A stretch of 64,000 bases of DNA. Origin: Trichomonas tenax. Taxonomy: Eukaryota > Parabasalia > Trichomonadida > Trichomonadidae. The notes below the pieces were generated by a model. The model made no database searches. It worked only from the letters and a program-made list of their open reading frames with translations, and was not told the DNA's origin. Of the stretch, positions 17,840 through 28,125 are shown piece by piece; positions within the stretch are counted from its first letter, which is position 1, and each line of letters starts with the position of its first letter. The position numbers and the translations under genes were made by a program. Location: assembly GCA_023091735.1 (NCBI GenBank), contig JALKBU010000043.1:47463-111462 (forward strand). Reading direction: 5' to 3'.

Positions 17840-18551
17840 TATATCTATGAAGGGTTATTACACTTTTTTCTCCCCTATTTTTATTTTTTGATAAAATAGT
17901 TTGACATGTAAAGTTTTTTAATTGGCAAAAAAATATATTTGTGCTTCATGAGTTTGAATATCGTTATATTTATGATGAATCTCAAATCCTGTTGATTCCA
18001 AGACATGTAAACTTTGTCTTATTTGGATCTCTTGTTCCAAATTTTCAGGTGACACTAGATAGATGATTTAAAATATCACAGTCTTCGAAAGTCAACTTTT
18101 TCAACTAAAATAAAACTTCCATGATCTAATAAGCAAAAGTCTCCGATACATATATATCCAGTAGATCCTTTTGGATGTGTTTGATTGATTTTACATTCAA
18201 TGAATTCGAATCAATGAGTTAAAAATAATGTATTGGAAAGAAAAATATAAATATTTGGCATGTAAACAATATTTTTGGCAAAAAGCTAAGTTCAAAAAAT
18301 AAAGTAAAATGTTCATTAATATTTGACTAAATGATCTATAACTTATAATACGATCTCAAACTTCATATGAGAATATATTGCTATAAGTTTTTAAAGTAAT
18401 GTATTAAAGTTTTCATGGGGAAATGTAATGAAATATGTTTTTACATGTCAAATTAGGGTTATTACACTTTTTCTCTCCCTGCAAAATTTTTCGTTTTAAA
18501 AAAACGCTTCGGTTTTCAAAAAAAAAACAGTTAATTTTAAAAATATAGAAA
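17840..18551. promoter_or_regulatory. Divergent promoter region with a duplicated 24-bp box and ACATGT elements
   Basis: Spacer between divergent genes (AIR9-like on minus, BTB-like on plus). A 24-bp box starting GGGTTATTACAC and ending in a pyrimidine tract with CTCCC occurs twice in the same orientation, at 17852-17875 and 18456-18479. The first copy is about 12 bp upstream of the AIR9-like ATG, the second about 70 bp upstream of the BTB-like ATG. The region also has ACATGT or GCATGT elements at about 17902 (TTGACATGTAAA), 18002 (AGACATGTAAAC), 18257 (GGCATGTAAAC) and 18441 (TTACATGTCAA). Placement suggests a bidirectional control region; the binding factor is unknown. Confidence 0.5.
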
Positions 18552-19979
18552 ATGACTCAACCCTACTTTATAATCTTCCAAGACAACATGTACAAAGTCA
18601 ACCCCGAAGTTTTTTCGCAGCAATCGACGAAATTTGCTCAAGAATACGAAACAAATCCGCAACAACTGAAATTTGATGAAAACATCGCGAAAGAAACATT
18701 CGAAGCATTTGTTAATTCATGCCAACTGAGGCCATACGTCATCTCTGATTTGCTTATTTTCGAACTTCTCGAGTTATACAGAAGATGGGGCTGCATGTCG
18801 CTCGAAATGCATTGCTACAGCGAGTGCAAGAACAGAGGCCTCCGTCCGCGCCCGCGTGAAGATTATATTGGCATCCTTCTCGATAAAATTGACAACAACG
18901 AACATACAGCCGAAGATCTACAGCACGTAGCCGAAATTTTGAACGATTCATGGGATGACGACAGACTTCCAGATATAGAGCCGGAACTTCTATACAGAAT
19001 TTGCGTTATGGCTGAGAAATATTTCCCAGATATGGATGAATTCACGAAATTCACAATGAATTTGTACGACGTCAACCCAGAAGCTGCAGTTTTGCTGACA
19101 CTTCGTCTTGATTTTGATCACTTAACTGAAGAGCAACTTGATAGAATTTTCCATTGTGCCGAAATGCACAACATTTCTATTGGTTTCTTTGTCGCAATGT
19201 CAATTTCTGCTGTGAGAAACCGCACAAAAGACAACTTAGTTGACTCTGAATGCCACCATATCAAAATGATGAACGAATTCCAGCGTGAAATGGACTACGA
19301 CCGCCGCCACATGATTATGCGCCTCGACCAGGAGCATGCTACAGAAATGCAGAAGCTCATGGACACATTAGTTAAGCAGCATCGCAAATTAGAGGAATTG
19401 ACAGACTATTTAACAGATACAGCCGAGCGCCTCAATAGTGGACCTCTTTCTCCACAGGGAATTGGCGATCCAAAGCTCAAAGAACTCAAAGAAGAAACAG
19501 ATGAAAAATTACAACGCATTTACAACAGAATACAGGCAGAAGTCGAACAAAACCTTGCGGAGTCTGCGAAGGTCTTCGAGAACTCAGTTGCAAAGATCGA
19601 AGACGAATGGGAGAAGGATTGCGCTGATCCAAAGAAAGTTTCGGCAGATACAGACAGAGCAATCGCTATTGCAGGCGATAAAGTTGAGGAACTCTCCAGG
19701 CAGTTGGATGAGATCCAGGCACAGATAAAGCGCTCCAAATCTGCAATCGCAGCGAAGATCGTTAGAGATCAGACGAGAGCAATCTCTGGTATGGTTAAGG
19801 ACGCCGGAAAGGAGAACCACGACTCCAAGTATTCCTTGTTCAAAGGATCTTCGAGCTTGTGGGGACTCACAGCAGTTGATGTCAGAACAGAAGTTAAAAC
19901 TGTTAAAGATCTCGAAGTCTTGATTGACCAGTTGTGTCCAATCAGAGGAGCAGCAACACGCGGTGCAAAGAGAAGCTAA
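18552..19979 (+). CDS. BTB-like N-terminal domain plus coiled-coil protein
   Basis: A 475-residue protein. Residues 1-75 look like a divergent BTB/POZ fold: an opening beta segment (YFIIFQDNMYKVNPEVFSQQ), then KETFEAFVNSCQ and a helix LLIFELLELYRRWGC. The middle (about 75-235) is helical and resembles a BACK-like extension. Residues about 240-430 are a long coiled coil with heptads, many E, K and Q, ending near a short globular tail containing LWGLTAVDVRTEVKTVKDLEVL. BTB-like plus coiled-coil proteins form a large family in trichomonads with no assigned function; BTB domains generally mediate dimerisation or cullin-3 binding. No membrane segment. The gene has the 24-bp box upstream. The BTB call is by pattern only. 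Confidence 0.6.
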   Translation: MTQPYFIIFQDNMYKVNPEVFSQQSTKFAQEYETNPQQLKFDENIAKETFEAFVNSCQLRPYVISDLLIFELLELYRRWGCMSLEMHCYSECKNRGLRPRPREDYIGILLDKIDNNEHTAEDLQHVAEILNDSWDDDRLPDIEPELLYRICVMAEKYFPDMDEFTKFTMNLYDVNPEAAVLLTLRLDFDHLTEEQLDRIFHCAEMHNISIGFFVAMSISAVRNRTKDNLVDSECHHIKMMNEFQREMDYDRRHMIMRLDQEHATEMQKLMDTLVKQHRKLEELTDYLTDTAERLNSGPLSPQGIGDPKLKELKEETDEKLQRIYNRIQAEVEQNLAESAKVFENSVAKIEDEWEKDCADPKKVSADTDRAIAIAGDKVEELSRQLDEIQAQIKRSKSAIAAKIVRDQTRAISGMVKDAGKENHDSKYSLFKGSSSLWGLTAVDVRTEVKTVKDLEVLIDQLCPIRGAATRGAKRS

Positions 19980-20610
19980 TATTTTTTATGATTATTTTAA
20001 TAAAATGATTGAATTAATTTGTGATATCAATTCTATTTCAGCATATATTATATAGCTCAAGGCAAACATATCCACAAATCGAACATGTTCAATCTGATAA
20101 ATAATATTTCATTATTTTTATCTACACTGATTAGATCTCAATGCAAATCATCAGAGATTACAATTGTTTGATGATTTCATATTTGAAATAGGTTTAACTC
20201 AAATAAAATCATATTGAAATGTGATATCAGAACATTTTGAGCTATAATTTTATGAATTCTAAGTGAGGATGATTTAAGAAACAGATGTTTATCTAGAATA
20301 AATATGATAGGTGAATCTCTTTATGTAAACGTTTAACTACAGTTTATCTTATTACCACAACTGGTTATTATCGTCCAGTAACTCGAAATTCACATTTCAT
20401 TTCAAATACCTTCAAATCTTACAAGTAACGATTATATTATCACTGCATGCGCTTTTGTCGCATTTTTTCGTCTTGTTTCTCTAAAACCTGCAAATCAATA
20501 TATCAATGATTTCATAAAAGCATTACTTGAAACAAATGACGTGATATTTCGATTCAATCCCTATTTTTAGCTGTTTTACATGTACACATCTAAAATATAG
20601 CCAGCCCCCA

Positions 20611-20759
20611 GTGTATGCATGTCAACTTCCACGAAAATTCACGCCTGTAATACACATAGTGTTTGAAACCAAAAAAAAATATTTAGGGGAGTAACCCTGC
20701 CCCTATATAAATAAATTCTATAGCCAAAATGGAGCTATATCATCAATGTGGTATTGATG
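20611..20759. ncRNA. Candidate structured RNA: four short hairpins in a GC-richer pocket
   Basis: Within AT-rich spacer there is a GC-richer pocket with consecutive short stems: GTGTAT/ATACAC (20611-20655, long loop), AGGGG/CCCCT (20685-20704), TATAGC/GCTATA (20719-20739) and CATCAAT/ATTGATG (20741-20759, 5-base loop). On the minus strand the order is two hairpins, then single-stranded AATTTATTTATA, then the AGGGG hairpin followed by a run of T. That layout recalls an Sm-type small nuclear RNA (hairpins, U-rich site, 3' hairpin), but I do not recognise a specific snRNA and none of the diagnostic sequences of U1, U2, U4, U5 or U6 is present. Orientation and existence of the transcript are unproven. 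Confidence 0.25.
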
Positions 20760-21142
20760 TCTACGACCCCACCTAAAAACTTCAATTTGGTTAATCTTTA
20801 TCATCGATATTAAATCGATCTTCAAAAATTCTGTAAGGAATTGTGTGTGCTGATGAATGCCAAGAGCAAACAACTAAAGTCTTAATATCATCAATTATCT
20901 AGGTTCCAAAATAGGAAATTTGTAATTTATCAATTAAAAAAGCTCTGAGTATAATGGTTATGCTTTAATCGTAAGGCATATCGATTTTTAAGAACGTTGA
21001 TTGTTTGATACCTTGAGAAAAAAAATAAAAATCGAATTTTCCGTAAATTTATCAAAAGATTTTCATGGGTTACCAAATAATTACGATGCAAGTCATAACA
21101 TTAGTTGATTTACTGTACAAATGCGAATAATGCTTAACGATG

Positions 21143-21240
21143 AAAATAACAAAAGTCACCATTTTTAACACATATTATCTGATATTTTACATGACAAATA
21201 TCAGATAATAAGTGTCGAAAATAGTGACTTTTGTTATTTT
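21143..21240. repeat. 45-bp inverted repeat with 8-base loop (foldback hairpin)
   Basis: Arms 21143-21187 and 21196-21240 are near-perfect reverse complements (about five mismatches by hand). The outer ends read AAAATAACAAAAGTCAC and the inner ends TATCTGATATTT. The loop TACATGAC carries the ACATG element common in this window, and another ACATGTCAAA follows the right arm directly. I see no target-site duplication, so it could be a degraded miniature transposon or a source of double-stranded RNA. Confidence 0.7.
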
Positions 21241-22264
21241 ACATGTCAAAATTCGCTGAAATCTCATGGAGGCATGGAGATCCTCAAGTTAAATAGACAA
21301 GCAAATGCTATAAACATACTCAGCACCCCTGAAAAGCATGTAAATGTCTTCTCAGTTTGGCTTGATAGAGGGTTTACTCGTTAAAAATCGCAAAACTCAA
21401 AAAAGTCAATGGGAAAAAAATTCAATGTTTATTTTCCGTTTAAACAAAAATTGGCCGATAGATTTCGAATAAGCTTTTTCAGGGATGATATTAATCATGT
21501 TTACTATATGATTAATAGGTTTTCAAGAGAAAATAATTTTTCCATACGTTAATTTTCGTGAGCCCAGCTTTGTTACACTATTTCACGCTTAAGATTACAT
21601 TGAATTTGGTTATTAGAATTGTTTTGCACAACAAAAGCTATAAGAAATCAATTAATAAATGAAAATTATTATCGAAATATCGATTCAGCATGGACGAATG
21701 ATCTAAACGCATACTGCATACTGTGGATTTATGATCTATGAACCTCGACATTAAAAATATCGTTTATTGAAATGTAATTTCTTCAATTAAATGCAATTGA
21801 TATATAATAAAGATATGTAATGGATGTACTATGTTGTCAGGTCGGTGATCATACAGCGTTTTAGTCTTAAATTAGAGTGTTAGACCTAAATTTGATTATA
21901 TTTTTGGTAAAAAAACTGTTATTTTCAAAAATTATCTGAGCAACATATTTGCAGAAAACACTGCTCGATGAATATACCACAGTTGTGTCAAAATGACAAA
22001 ACAAATTTTTGAAGTTGGTAAATCAACGAGCGATTACAAGTTTGATGTTTCCAAATTTACATATTTAGTCTGTTATTGATGATTCTATCATCATATTGAT
22101 AAAATAGATATTGAATACGAAAAAATAACAGAAATCATTCGCTTTTCGAAGCTCTGACCTGATCAATTACTGTATTTTCAGATTTCAAGAGCATAGAGTA
22201 GCTAACGAAGCTGAATAACAAATAGGAAAGAATTGAGAACATTCTCAAATTGTCAAAAACTATA

Positions 22265-22735
22265 ATGGAGACTTATACAGATTCTCCAGATCCCAGAAAA
22301 GCGAATGTGGTAAAGACGAAGACGTACACAAGATACATTCTTGACGCCTTCCAGATCTTTTGCATTAAACGCCGAAATGACTACATGAAAAAACATCCCG
22401 AACTAAAAAACTCAGAAGTAACATCAATACTCGCGGGCCTATGGCGCAACATGTCAGACAAAGAGAAAGAGTCATACACTTCAATCGCACGCAATTTACA
22501 GAACAACAAATGCAAAATAGAAAGGAAAATACGTAAAATTAAAACCAAAACTCAACAACCGAAGGAAAGCACAAGCCAATCAACAACAGAAATCACAGAA
22601 CCAGACCCTGATGTCGACGTCGGAGCATCAGGAATACAACTACTTCCACCCAAAATTTACATAGTAAGCAGAACAGGCATCGGAAAGGAAATCTCTGAGG
22701 TCAGTTACAACCTATTACGGATGCAAGACGATTAA
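22265..22735 (+). CDS. Small HMG-box protein
   Basis: A protein of 156 residues from the ATG at 22265; the open frame extends five codons further to a TTG, which I reject as a start. Residues about 17-90 match an HMG box: YILDAFQIFCIKRRNDYMKKHPELKNSEV, then ILAGLWRNMSDKEKESYTSIA, with the conserved W and the following Y, and a basic tail rich in K (CKIERKIRKIKTKT). HMG-box proteins bend DNA and act as architectural chromatin or transcription factors. The C-terminal 55 residues are S, T, P and D-rich and not recognisable. It stands alone, with over 2 kb of spacer upstream and 1.5 kb downstream. The box is divergent at its start, where the usual PKRP motif is missing, so DNA-binding is inferred. 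Confidence 0.7.
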   Translation: METYTDSPDPRKANVVKTKTYTRYILDAFQIFCIKRRNDYMKKHPELKNSEVTSILAGLWRNMSDKEKESYTSIARNLQNNKCKIERKIRKIKTKTQQPKESTSQSTTEITEPDPDVDVGASGIQLLPPKIYIVSRTGIGKEISEVSYNLLRMQDD

Positions 22736-24194
22736 TTTTAATTTAGATTTATGTTTGTTTGAAAATATTTATTGGTGAAATTCTCATTATTAGTCCTATG
22801 ATATAATATTACGAATGTTTTGAGCCTCGTTTCTTGAGATTATATCTCCTCAGAATTTTTTTCTGATGACCTTTGAAAATTCTTTATATGTTCAGAATTT
22901 AGGTCCTCCGAATTTGCTTAGATTATAATTGAAAAAATTGAATCAAATTTTCATAAAACCTCCTTCTTAGATCCAATAAACACGAATATAACAAAATTTT
23001 TTGATCGAAAAATATTTAAATACTGAAGATATCGGTATTACATGTAATTCCTCCAATGGTAGTGAGAGATTTTAAAGGTGTTGTGAAAACATGTTTTGAG
23101 AGAAAATGAACCCATATGACGCAATAAAAAAATTAATGTCAGTTTTTAGTGGACAATTTTGTTTCTTGAAAGTTCATTAAATCTCGCTTTTGGAGCTTTA
23201 ATAATGGCTGGTTGATCGCAAACATGGTGTTAGTAAATACGGCTATCGAGAAAAAATCACGCAAATCCTTAATTATCGAAATTTTAAATTTCATCGACTA
23301 AATCTTCAAACAAAACACAGAATAACTTCTGCCATAGATCCAAATCTACCAGTTAATCATACCACCAACTTCTAATTTTCAATATTTAACAAAATTTATT
23401 TTCAATAGAGTTAAATATTGATCAGAATCTTTTTCAATTAACATAAATCTTTATGGAGTTTGCGTTTACATAAGTTTTACTTCTCATTCTTTCCTCTATA
23501 TCATATCAAAGCAAGAATATTGTTCATATTTGTTTTGATATATTGAGAAAATCTATGATTTTTCATGTAACCATTAATTGTAAGTTCATTTCTTTTTAAT
23601 ATCCTACAAACTTTAGTCTTCAATGAAGTCCATAAAGTTGGCATATAAGCGTGGTCACTGTGGCTATCTGCTCAAAGTTTTCTACTAAATTGCAAAAATA
23701 ATCTGAAATTTAATAAGATAAGAACTTTAAACGAAATGTGAAGGAAATCTCTATGTTTTATGAGCTGCTTAACGTATCATTAATGATTTTTGATTGAACA
23801 CATAGTTATAGAAAAAATGTTCAATTTATAAATTGAACATTTTATACGAATGATTTATAAATTGAACATTTTATACGAATGATTAAAGATATATTCATTA
23901 ATTATTTCATTCATTTATAATCTCTAATCATAGCATATTAATTTTATATAAGTTATGCATCAATGCATTCATTATATGACTTTGTAGATGCAATTTTATG
24001 TTAATGTAAAATACATGACTAATAAATTTAAAAATACGGATAATTATCAGGTTCACAAGGAAATTCATATAGGATAGTATGCTTAATAACTACCGCTTTA
24101 TATGTTTATATCAGTATTATAAAGAAATAACTTTTATTTCTGGCTATAATGCATCAAAAACAGTCCCGAGAAAAGTAATAAATTGAGTCGAATA
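22736..24194. other. Non-coding spacer with a 29-bp tandem duplication
   Basis: AT-rich, no gene. At 23825-23882 a 29-bp unit (TTTATAAATTGAACATTTTA then TACGAATGA) is repeated twice head to tail. The unit contains the palindrome TTCAATTTATAAATTGAA at its left junction. Confidence 0.6.
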
Positions 24195-24206
24195 TTGGCC
24201 GGCCAA
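24195..24206. promoter_or_regulatory. GC palindrome TTGGCCGGCCAA just upstream of the Hsp110 start
   Basis: A perfect 12-bp palindrome, unusually GC-rich for this spacer, ends 15 bp before the ATG at 24222. The second Hsp110 gene has related GGCC boxes before its start (ACCGGCCA at 48318, TTGGCCG at 48355). The shared position suggests a common control site or a leader element. Function is inferred. Confidence 0.35.
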
Positions 24207-24221
24207 AAACATTTTATTAAA

Positions 24222-26408
24222 ATGGAAAATGATTCAATGTCAACGCATTTTGTCGGCATTGATTTAGGCAACCAAAACTCAGTCATTGCCGCCAACACCA
24301 ATGGGCGAATAAATGTTTACTCAAATCAATTCTCACAACGAGTTACGCCAACATTAGTTTTATATGGTAAAGATAGAAGATATTTTTCAGAAATGGCGAA
24401 AACTAATCAAGGCACTGAAGAAAATATCTCATGCACAATAACAGATCTCAAGAAATTAATTGCATTGAAATTTGATTCACGAGAAAGAGTGGAATTAATG
24501 GATCAGATACAATATAAACTTCATCCGTTACCAAGTGGATACACAGGAGTCGAAGTTTACAACTGCGTTAACGAGGAAAAAATTATTATTTCTCCAGAAG
24601 AGTGTATTTCAGCGCTTCTCAAGTCATTTGTTAAAATGGCAAAGAACCAGGATCCAGAAATCGATCAAATATTTTTATCAGTTGATCCATTTTGGACAAA
24701 TCCACAAAGACTGTCATTACTCAACGCAGCACGAATAGCTGGAATAGATTGTAAATTAGTGAATTCAACATTGGCTGCAGGAGCGGCTTATATTTATTCT
24801 CACCAAGATAAACTGCCGAATGACAGAGTTTCTATATCAGAATATACACAACAACTCAGAGAAAAGCTTGAGAGCACAGAAGGAGCGCAAAATAAGAAAT
24901 ATCCACTAAATAATATTATATGTGTAATAGACATTGGTGATTATTCGTTTAAAGCAAGCATTATTCAATTGTCGCAGAAATCGATTGATGTTATCTCATA
25001 TTGCCAAGATAATACAATATCAGGATCAATCTTCACTAAACTTCTTCAAGATTACGTTGAAAACATTCTCATTGAGAAGTATAACACAAATCCATACGAA
25101 AAGCCAACACTTCAACTTCAATTCCACAACAAAATGGAAAGTCTCAAGAAAATTCTTTCAACGAACACATCAGCACAATTCGAGTTCCCTTGTGGCAGCA
25201 CTTATAAGACAATCATAATACAAAGGTCGGAATTTGAAAGTCTTATCGCCGATAGAGTTGAAGCCTTACAATCAAGAATAAAACACCTTTTCCAAGTCAG
25301 TCAAGAATACATTCCAGCAACAATCGAATTAGTTGGTGGAACAACGAGGATTCCATTGATTAGACAAAAGATCAGTGAATTGTTTGATCTCGACTCAGGA
25401 ATTGAAATTGTATCGAATATTGAAGCTGATGAATGCATCGCAATAGGATGCGCATTAATCAACAATTTATCTGTCACAAACAAACTTCCTTATTCAATTA
25501 CTACTGATTCTGACAAAGTTTTGTTCTCTTCAATGGATTCCATTCCTACGCCAAAGGTTTTGCTTTCTGATCCAGGAAATATGAAGCTATTTGTGGGCAA
25601 CCAAATACAGGCTGAAATAGAATCAAATGGAAAACAATTCCATGTCTATGTTGATGCGAACGGCGTTATCCGCGTGATTGGAAGTGTTAAATCAATAACG
25701 GAAAACTCATTGTCTGAAACAACAGTTTTAAACATTCAAGAAATAGAAATAGGACTCGAGAAGAATGATTTTGATATTGAGAAACGTGAAGAAGTTAAAA
25801 ACGAACTTGAATCTATGCTCTTCGATGTCGAAAGATTCATTGATAATCAGGATTCTTCAATGATGTCAAACCCGAAGATGAAGAAACTTGATGAAATTGC
25901 TAAGCAAAACAGACTTTGGTTTGATGAATGCAAAGATTTCAAGAATCCTGTCGCTGAATACAATTTCCGCATTGACAGACTAAAGAAAGCAAAGGCGAAG
26001 GCTTTAAGAGGAGTCAATTTGAAAAAAGAGTTAACAAATGAAATTCTCAACATGGAAGAAAGAAAAGTTCGAATACAAAAAGTTATGCATCAAGACCCTC
26101 CAAGGAATGATGGAGGTCTTCGCAAAGTTATAGAAAACAGAATTGTTTCTTGGGAGGGTTCTTTCATGACGATGAAGATTCGCCTTGAAGATCCAGATTT
26201 CCTTGATGCAATAGGAAAGTTTATCGGTCCACTCCAGAAGGAATTGGATGAAATAGAGAATGCTATCTTAGTTCTCAAGAAGAAACCACTAATAGCGCAA
26301 GAATCTCGTTCCCCACGAAGAGACTTTTGGCAAGACATTGGGCCTTCATTCAAGAGAAGGAGAAACGAAACGCGCCCAGATAATATGTGGGGATTCCCTG
26401 GCTTCTAA
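24222..26408 (+). CDS. Hsp110/Hsp70-superfamily chaperone, divergent paralogue
   Basis: A protein of 728 residues from the ATG at 24222 (an upstream TTG in the same frame is not used). Residues about 10-385 are the actin-like ATPase domain: GIDLGNQNS replaces the classical Hsp70 GIDLGTTNS, which is typical of the Hsp110/Sse1 branch. RRYFSEMAK, a phosphate-2 loop region (IICVIDIGDYSFKASII) and VGGTTRIPLIRQKI follow. The rest is the substrate-binding beta domain and helical lid, ending FWQDIGPSF and an arginine-rich tail. Hsp110 proteins act mainly as nucleotide-exchange factors for Hsp70 in the cytosol. The signature DLGTGGG-like loop is changed here (IGDYSFKAS), so its own ATP hydrolysis is doubtful. 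Compared with the paralogue at 48375 it lacks the long KEEE linker and has weaker codon bias, suggesting lower expression. Confidence 0.85.
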   Translation: MENDSMSTHFVGIDLGNQNSVIAANTNGRINVYSNQFSQRVTPTLVLYGKDRRYFSEMAKTNQGTEENISCTITDLKKLIALKFDSRERVELMDQIQYKLHPLPSGYTGVEVYNCVNEEKIIISPEECISALLKSFVKMAKNQDPEIDQIFLSVDPFWTNPQRLSLLNAARIAGIDCKLVNSTLAAGAAYIYSHQDKLPNDRVSISEYTQQLREKLESTEGAQNKKYPLNNIICVIDIGDYSFKASIIQLSQKSIDVISYCQDNTISGSIFTKLLQDYVENILIEKYNTNPYEKPTLQLQFHNKMESLKKILSTNTSAQFEFPCGSTYKTIIIQRSEFESLIADRVEALQSRIKHLFQVSQEYIPATIELVGGTTRIPLIRQKISELFDLDSGIEIVSNIEADECIAIGCALINNLSVTNKLPYSITTDSDKVLFSSMDSIPTPKVLLSDPGNMKLFVGNQIQAEIESNGKQFHVYVDANGVIRVIGSVKSITENSLSETTVLNIQEIEIGLEKNDFDIEKREEVKNELESMLFDVERFIDNQDSSMMSNPKMKKLDEIAKQNRLWFDECKDFKNPVAEYNFRIDRLKKAKAKALRGVNLKKELTNEILNMEERKVRIQKVMHQDPPRNDGGLRKVIENRIVSWEGSFMTMKIRLEDPDFLDAIGKFIGPLQKELDEIENAILVLKKKPLIAQESRSPRRDFWQDIGPSFKRRRNETRPDNMWGFPGF

Positions 26409-27300
26409 TATCCTAAATATAAATGTTAGTATTTTACTTCTTTAATCCAAACCTTTTTAAAAAATTTAAAAATCTATCCTCGTGATTTCTAATTTTTGTT
26501 TTAAATAAGAATTCTTAAGCATGAAAATGGGTGTACTTATGGGTGGACAGTGTGAAAAAAATTGCTATTTTTCTGATTAAAAATTGCTTTTTCAGATAAA
26601 AAGATAAGTGATTTTTAGATGTATATTCGTTGTGAATATCATGACCACCAATATTTACCATATTCGTGATTTTTAAGTAAAGGAGATTGAAGATCGGTCA
26701 ACAATAATAGGCTCCACTTTTTTCTCGTTGACCTTTTTGAGTTTTGCCACAATGTTGTCGGTAAAATTACGAATCATTCTGTCCGAAACTTGGAGTAACT
26801 GTACTACTTGTCGTATAGAAATGAATTACTAGGGTGTGTCATGATAATAGGGCTTACGAATCCTGGTTTAATATGCAAATATTTGTCAAAATCCCAAAAT
26901 GTTGGAGGCTAATTAACATAAAGAAGAAACTTAATGAGAAAAAGATTAGAATGCGCATGGAGATATCATAAGCAAAGTTACTCATGTCTTTCTCGATTCA
27001 GATATTTCACAAACGATAAAAAAGTAATATGATGATTTTTTGTTCAAAATTGAGATAAAGTTTGCCGTAATATTAGATCAAAATTGAGATTTTCAGAAAA
27101 ACGATTGTACACTATGAAAAATTGAATGGATTTTTGGTCGCGGAGTGGATAGTGAGTAATTGATTCGTTTTTGATATCATTCCATTACAATTAGACAATA
27201 ATCAGGATATTCCTTAATATTGATATTGTTTTTGATATCATATATTGTGTGACGATGGTCAAGTCAATTCAATTATTCACCACTTCACTTCCATTTAAAA
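26409..27300. other. Non-coding spacer with a possible transposase or HTH remnant
   Basis: No intact gene. On the minus strand around 26690-26870 a short stretch translates as SIRQVVQLLQVSDRMIRNF then KLKKVNEKKVEPIIVD, which looks protein-like and is preceded by stops. It could be debris of a mobile-element protein, but I cannot name the family. Near 26555-26600 the segment ATTGCTTTTTCAGAT is a near-repeat of ATTGCTATTTTTCTGAT. Confidence 0.25.
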
Positions 27301-27578
27301 ATGGCTTCTTTCGCTGAATTGCTGTTCAAAAAAGTTGAGGATGCAGAAATCCCAGAATGCTTCAGAGTTCCCATTGATGTGATGCAGTCTCTGAGACAAA
27401 ATCAACTGGAAAAGGATCAAATTCAAAAAAATCTATTTAAAGGCCTTGTGGCAGAATGTGCGTTATTAAAAATCTCACATTTTTGGCCTCGGTCGAAGTT
27501 GAGTTTTGCTATCTCTGTGAGGATTCAAAACTCAACTTTTCTATATAGCACATTCAAAAATGTAACTCAGCGAATTTT

Positions 27579-27763
27579 TCATCATTATTATATGACATCA
27601 TTCATTCACATTTGATCATCATTATGACATGGAATCATTCATTCATATTTTATCGTCATTATGACATTGGATGAATTATTCATATTTTATCATCATTATG
27701 ATATCAAATCAATCATTTATATTTTATCATCATTATGATATAAATCTTCATTATCAATTGCCA
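27579..27763 (+). repeat. 37-bp tandem array, first block (five units)
   Basis: The core TTATCATCATTATGATAT recurs with starts of TCATCATTATGA at 27579, 27616, 27653, 27690 and 27727, exactly 37 bp apart each time. The rest of the unit reads roughly ATCAATCATTCATAT. Units differ by a few substitutions but not in length. The last unit runs straight into an ankyrin-coding scrap. Confidence 0.85.
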
Positions 27764-27835
27764 TTGAAATGAAGTCTCTCGAAATCGTTCAATATTTAGT
27801 TGGGCATGGAGCGGATGCTAACATGAAATTAGTCA

Positions 27836-28125
27836 ATCATTCAAATTTTATCATCATTATGATATAAAATCAATTATTTTTATTTTGTAATCATTATTAT
27901 ATTACATCAATTATTCACATTTTATCATCATTATGACATAGAATACATTATATATATTTTATCATCATTATGATATGACATCAATCATTCACAATTTTTC
28001 ATCATAATAATATCAAATCAATCATTTGCATTTTATCATCATTATGATACGGAATTAATTGTTCGCATTTTTTTGTCATTATGATATCAAATCAATTTTT
28101 CACATTTTGTCATCATTACATGATA
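27836..28125 (+). repeat. 37-bp tandem array, second block (eight units)
   Basis: Same unit as the first block, with core starts at 27851, 27888, 27925, 27962, 27999, 28036, 28073 and 28110, again 37 bp apart without exception. It begins directly after one ankyrin-coding scrap and ends directly before another. Because 37 is not a multiple of three, the array cannot encode a simple repeated peptide in one frame. Confidence 0.85.

Larger units (their letters stand above)
19980..22264. other. Long non-coding region with candidate structured elements
   Basis: No open frame here shows coding character. The notable contents are the cluster of short hairpins near 20611-20759 and the 98-bp inverted repeat at 21143-21240, both listed separately. 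The rest is AT-rich with scattered ACATGT elements. Roughly 200 bp before the HMG-box gene at 22265 no conserved promoter element is evident. Confidence 0.5.

Noticed and set aside
20941..21010. tRNA-like start (ATAATGGTTATGC)
   Set aside because: No T-loop GTTCGA and no matching acceptor stem follow, so it is not a tRNA gene.
22250..22264. Upstream TTG start for the HMG-box gene
   Set aside because: Eukaryotic translation starts at ATG 22265; the same reasoning moved the starts at 24222, 44592, 48375, 39851 and 52878.
26690..26870. Protein-like scrap on the minus strand (SIRQVVQLLQVSDRMIRNF)
   Set aside because: Preceded by stops, not matched to any family by eye; kept only as a note in the spacer entry.
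27579..28125. Possible CRISPR-like array
   Set aside because: The 37-bp units are head to tail with no spacers, the units drift in sequence and the genome is eukaryotic.
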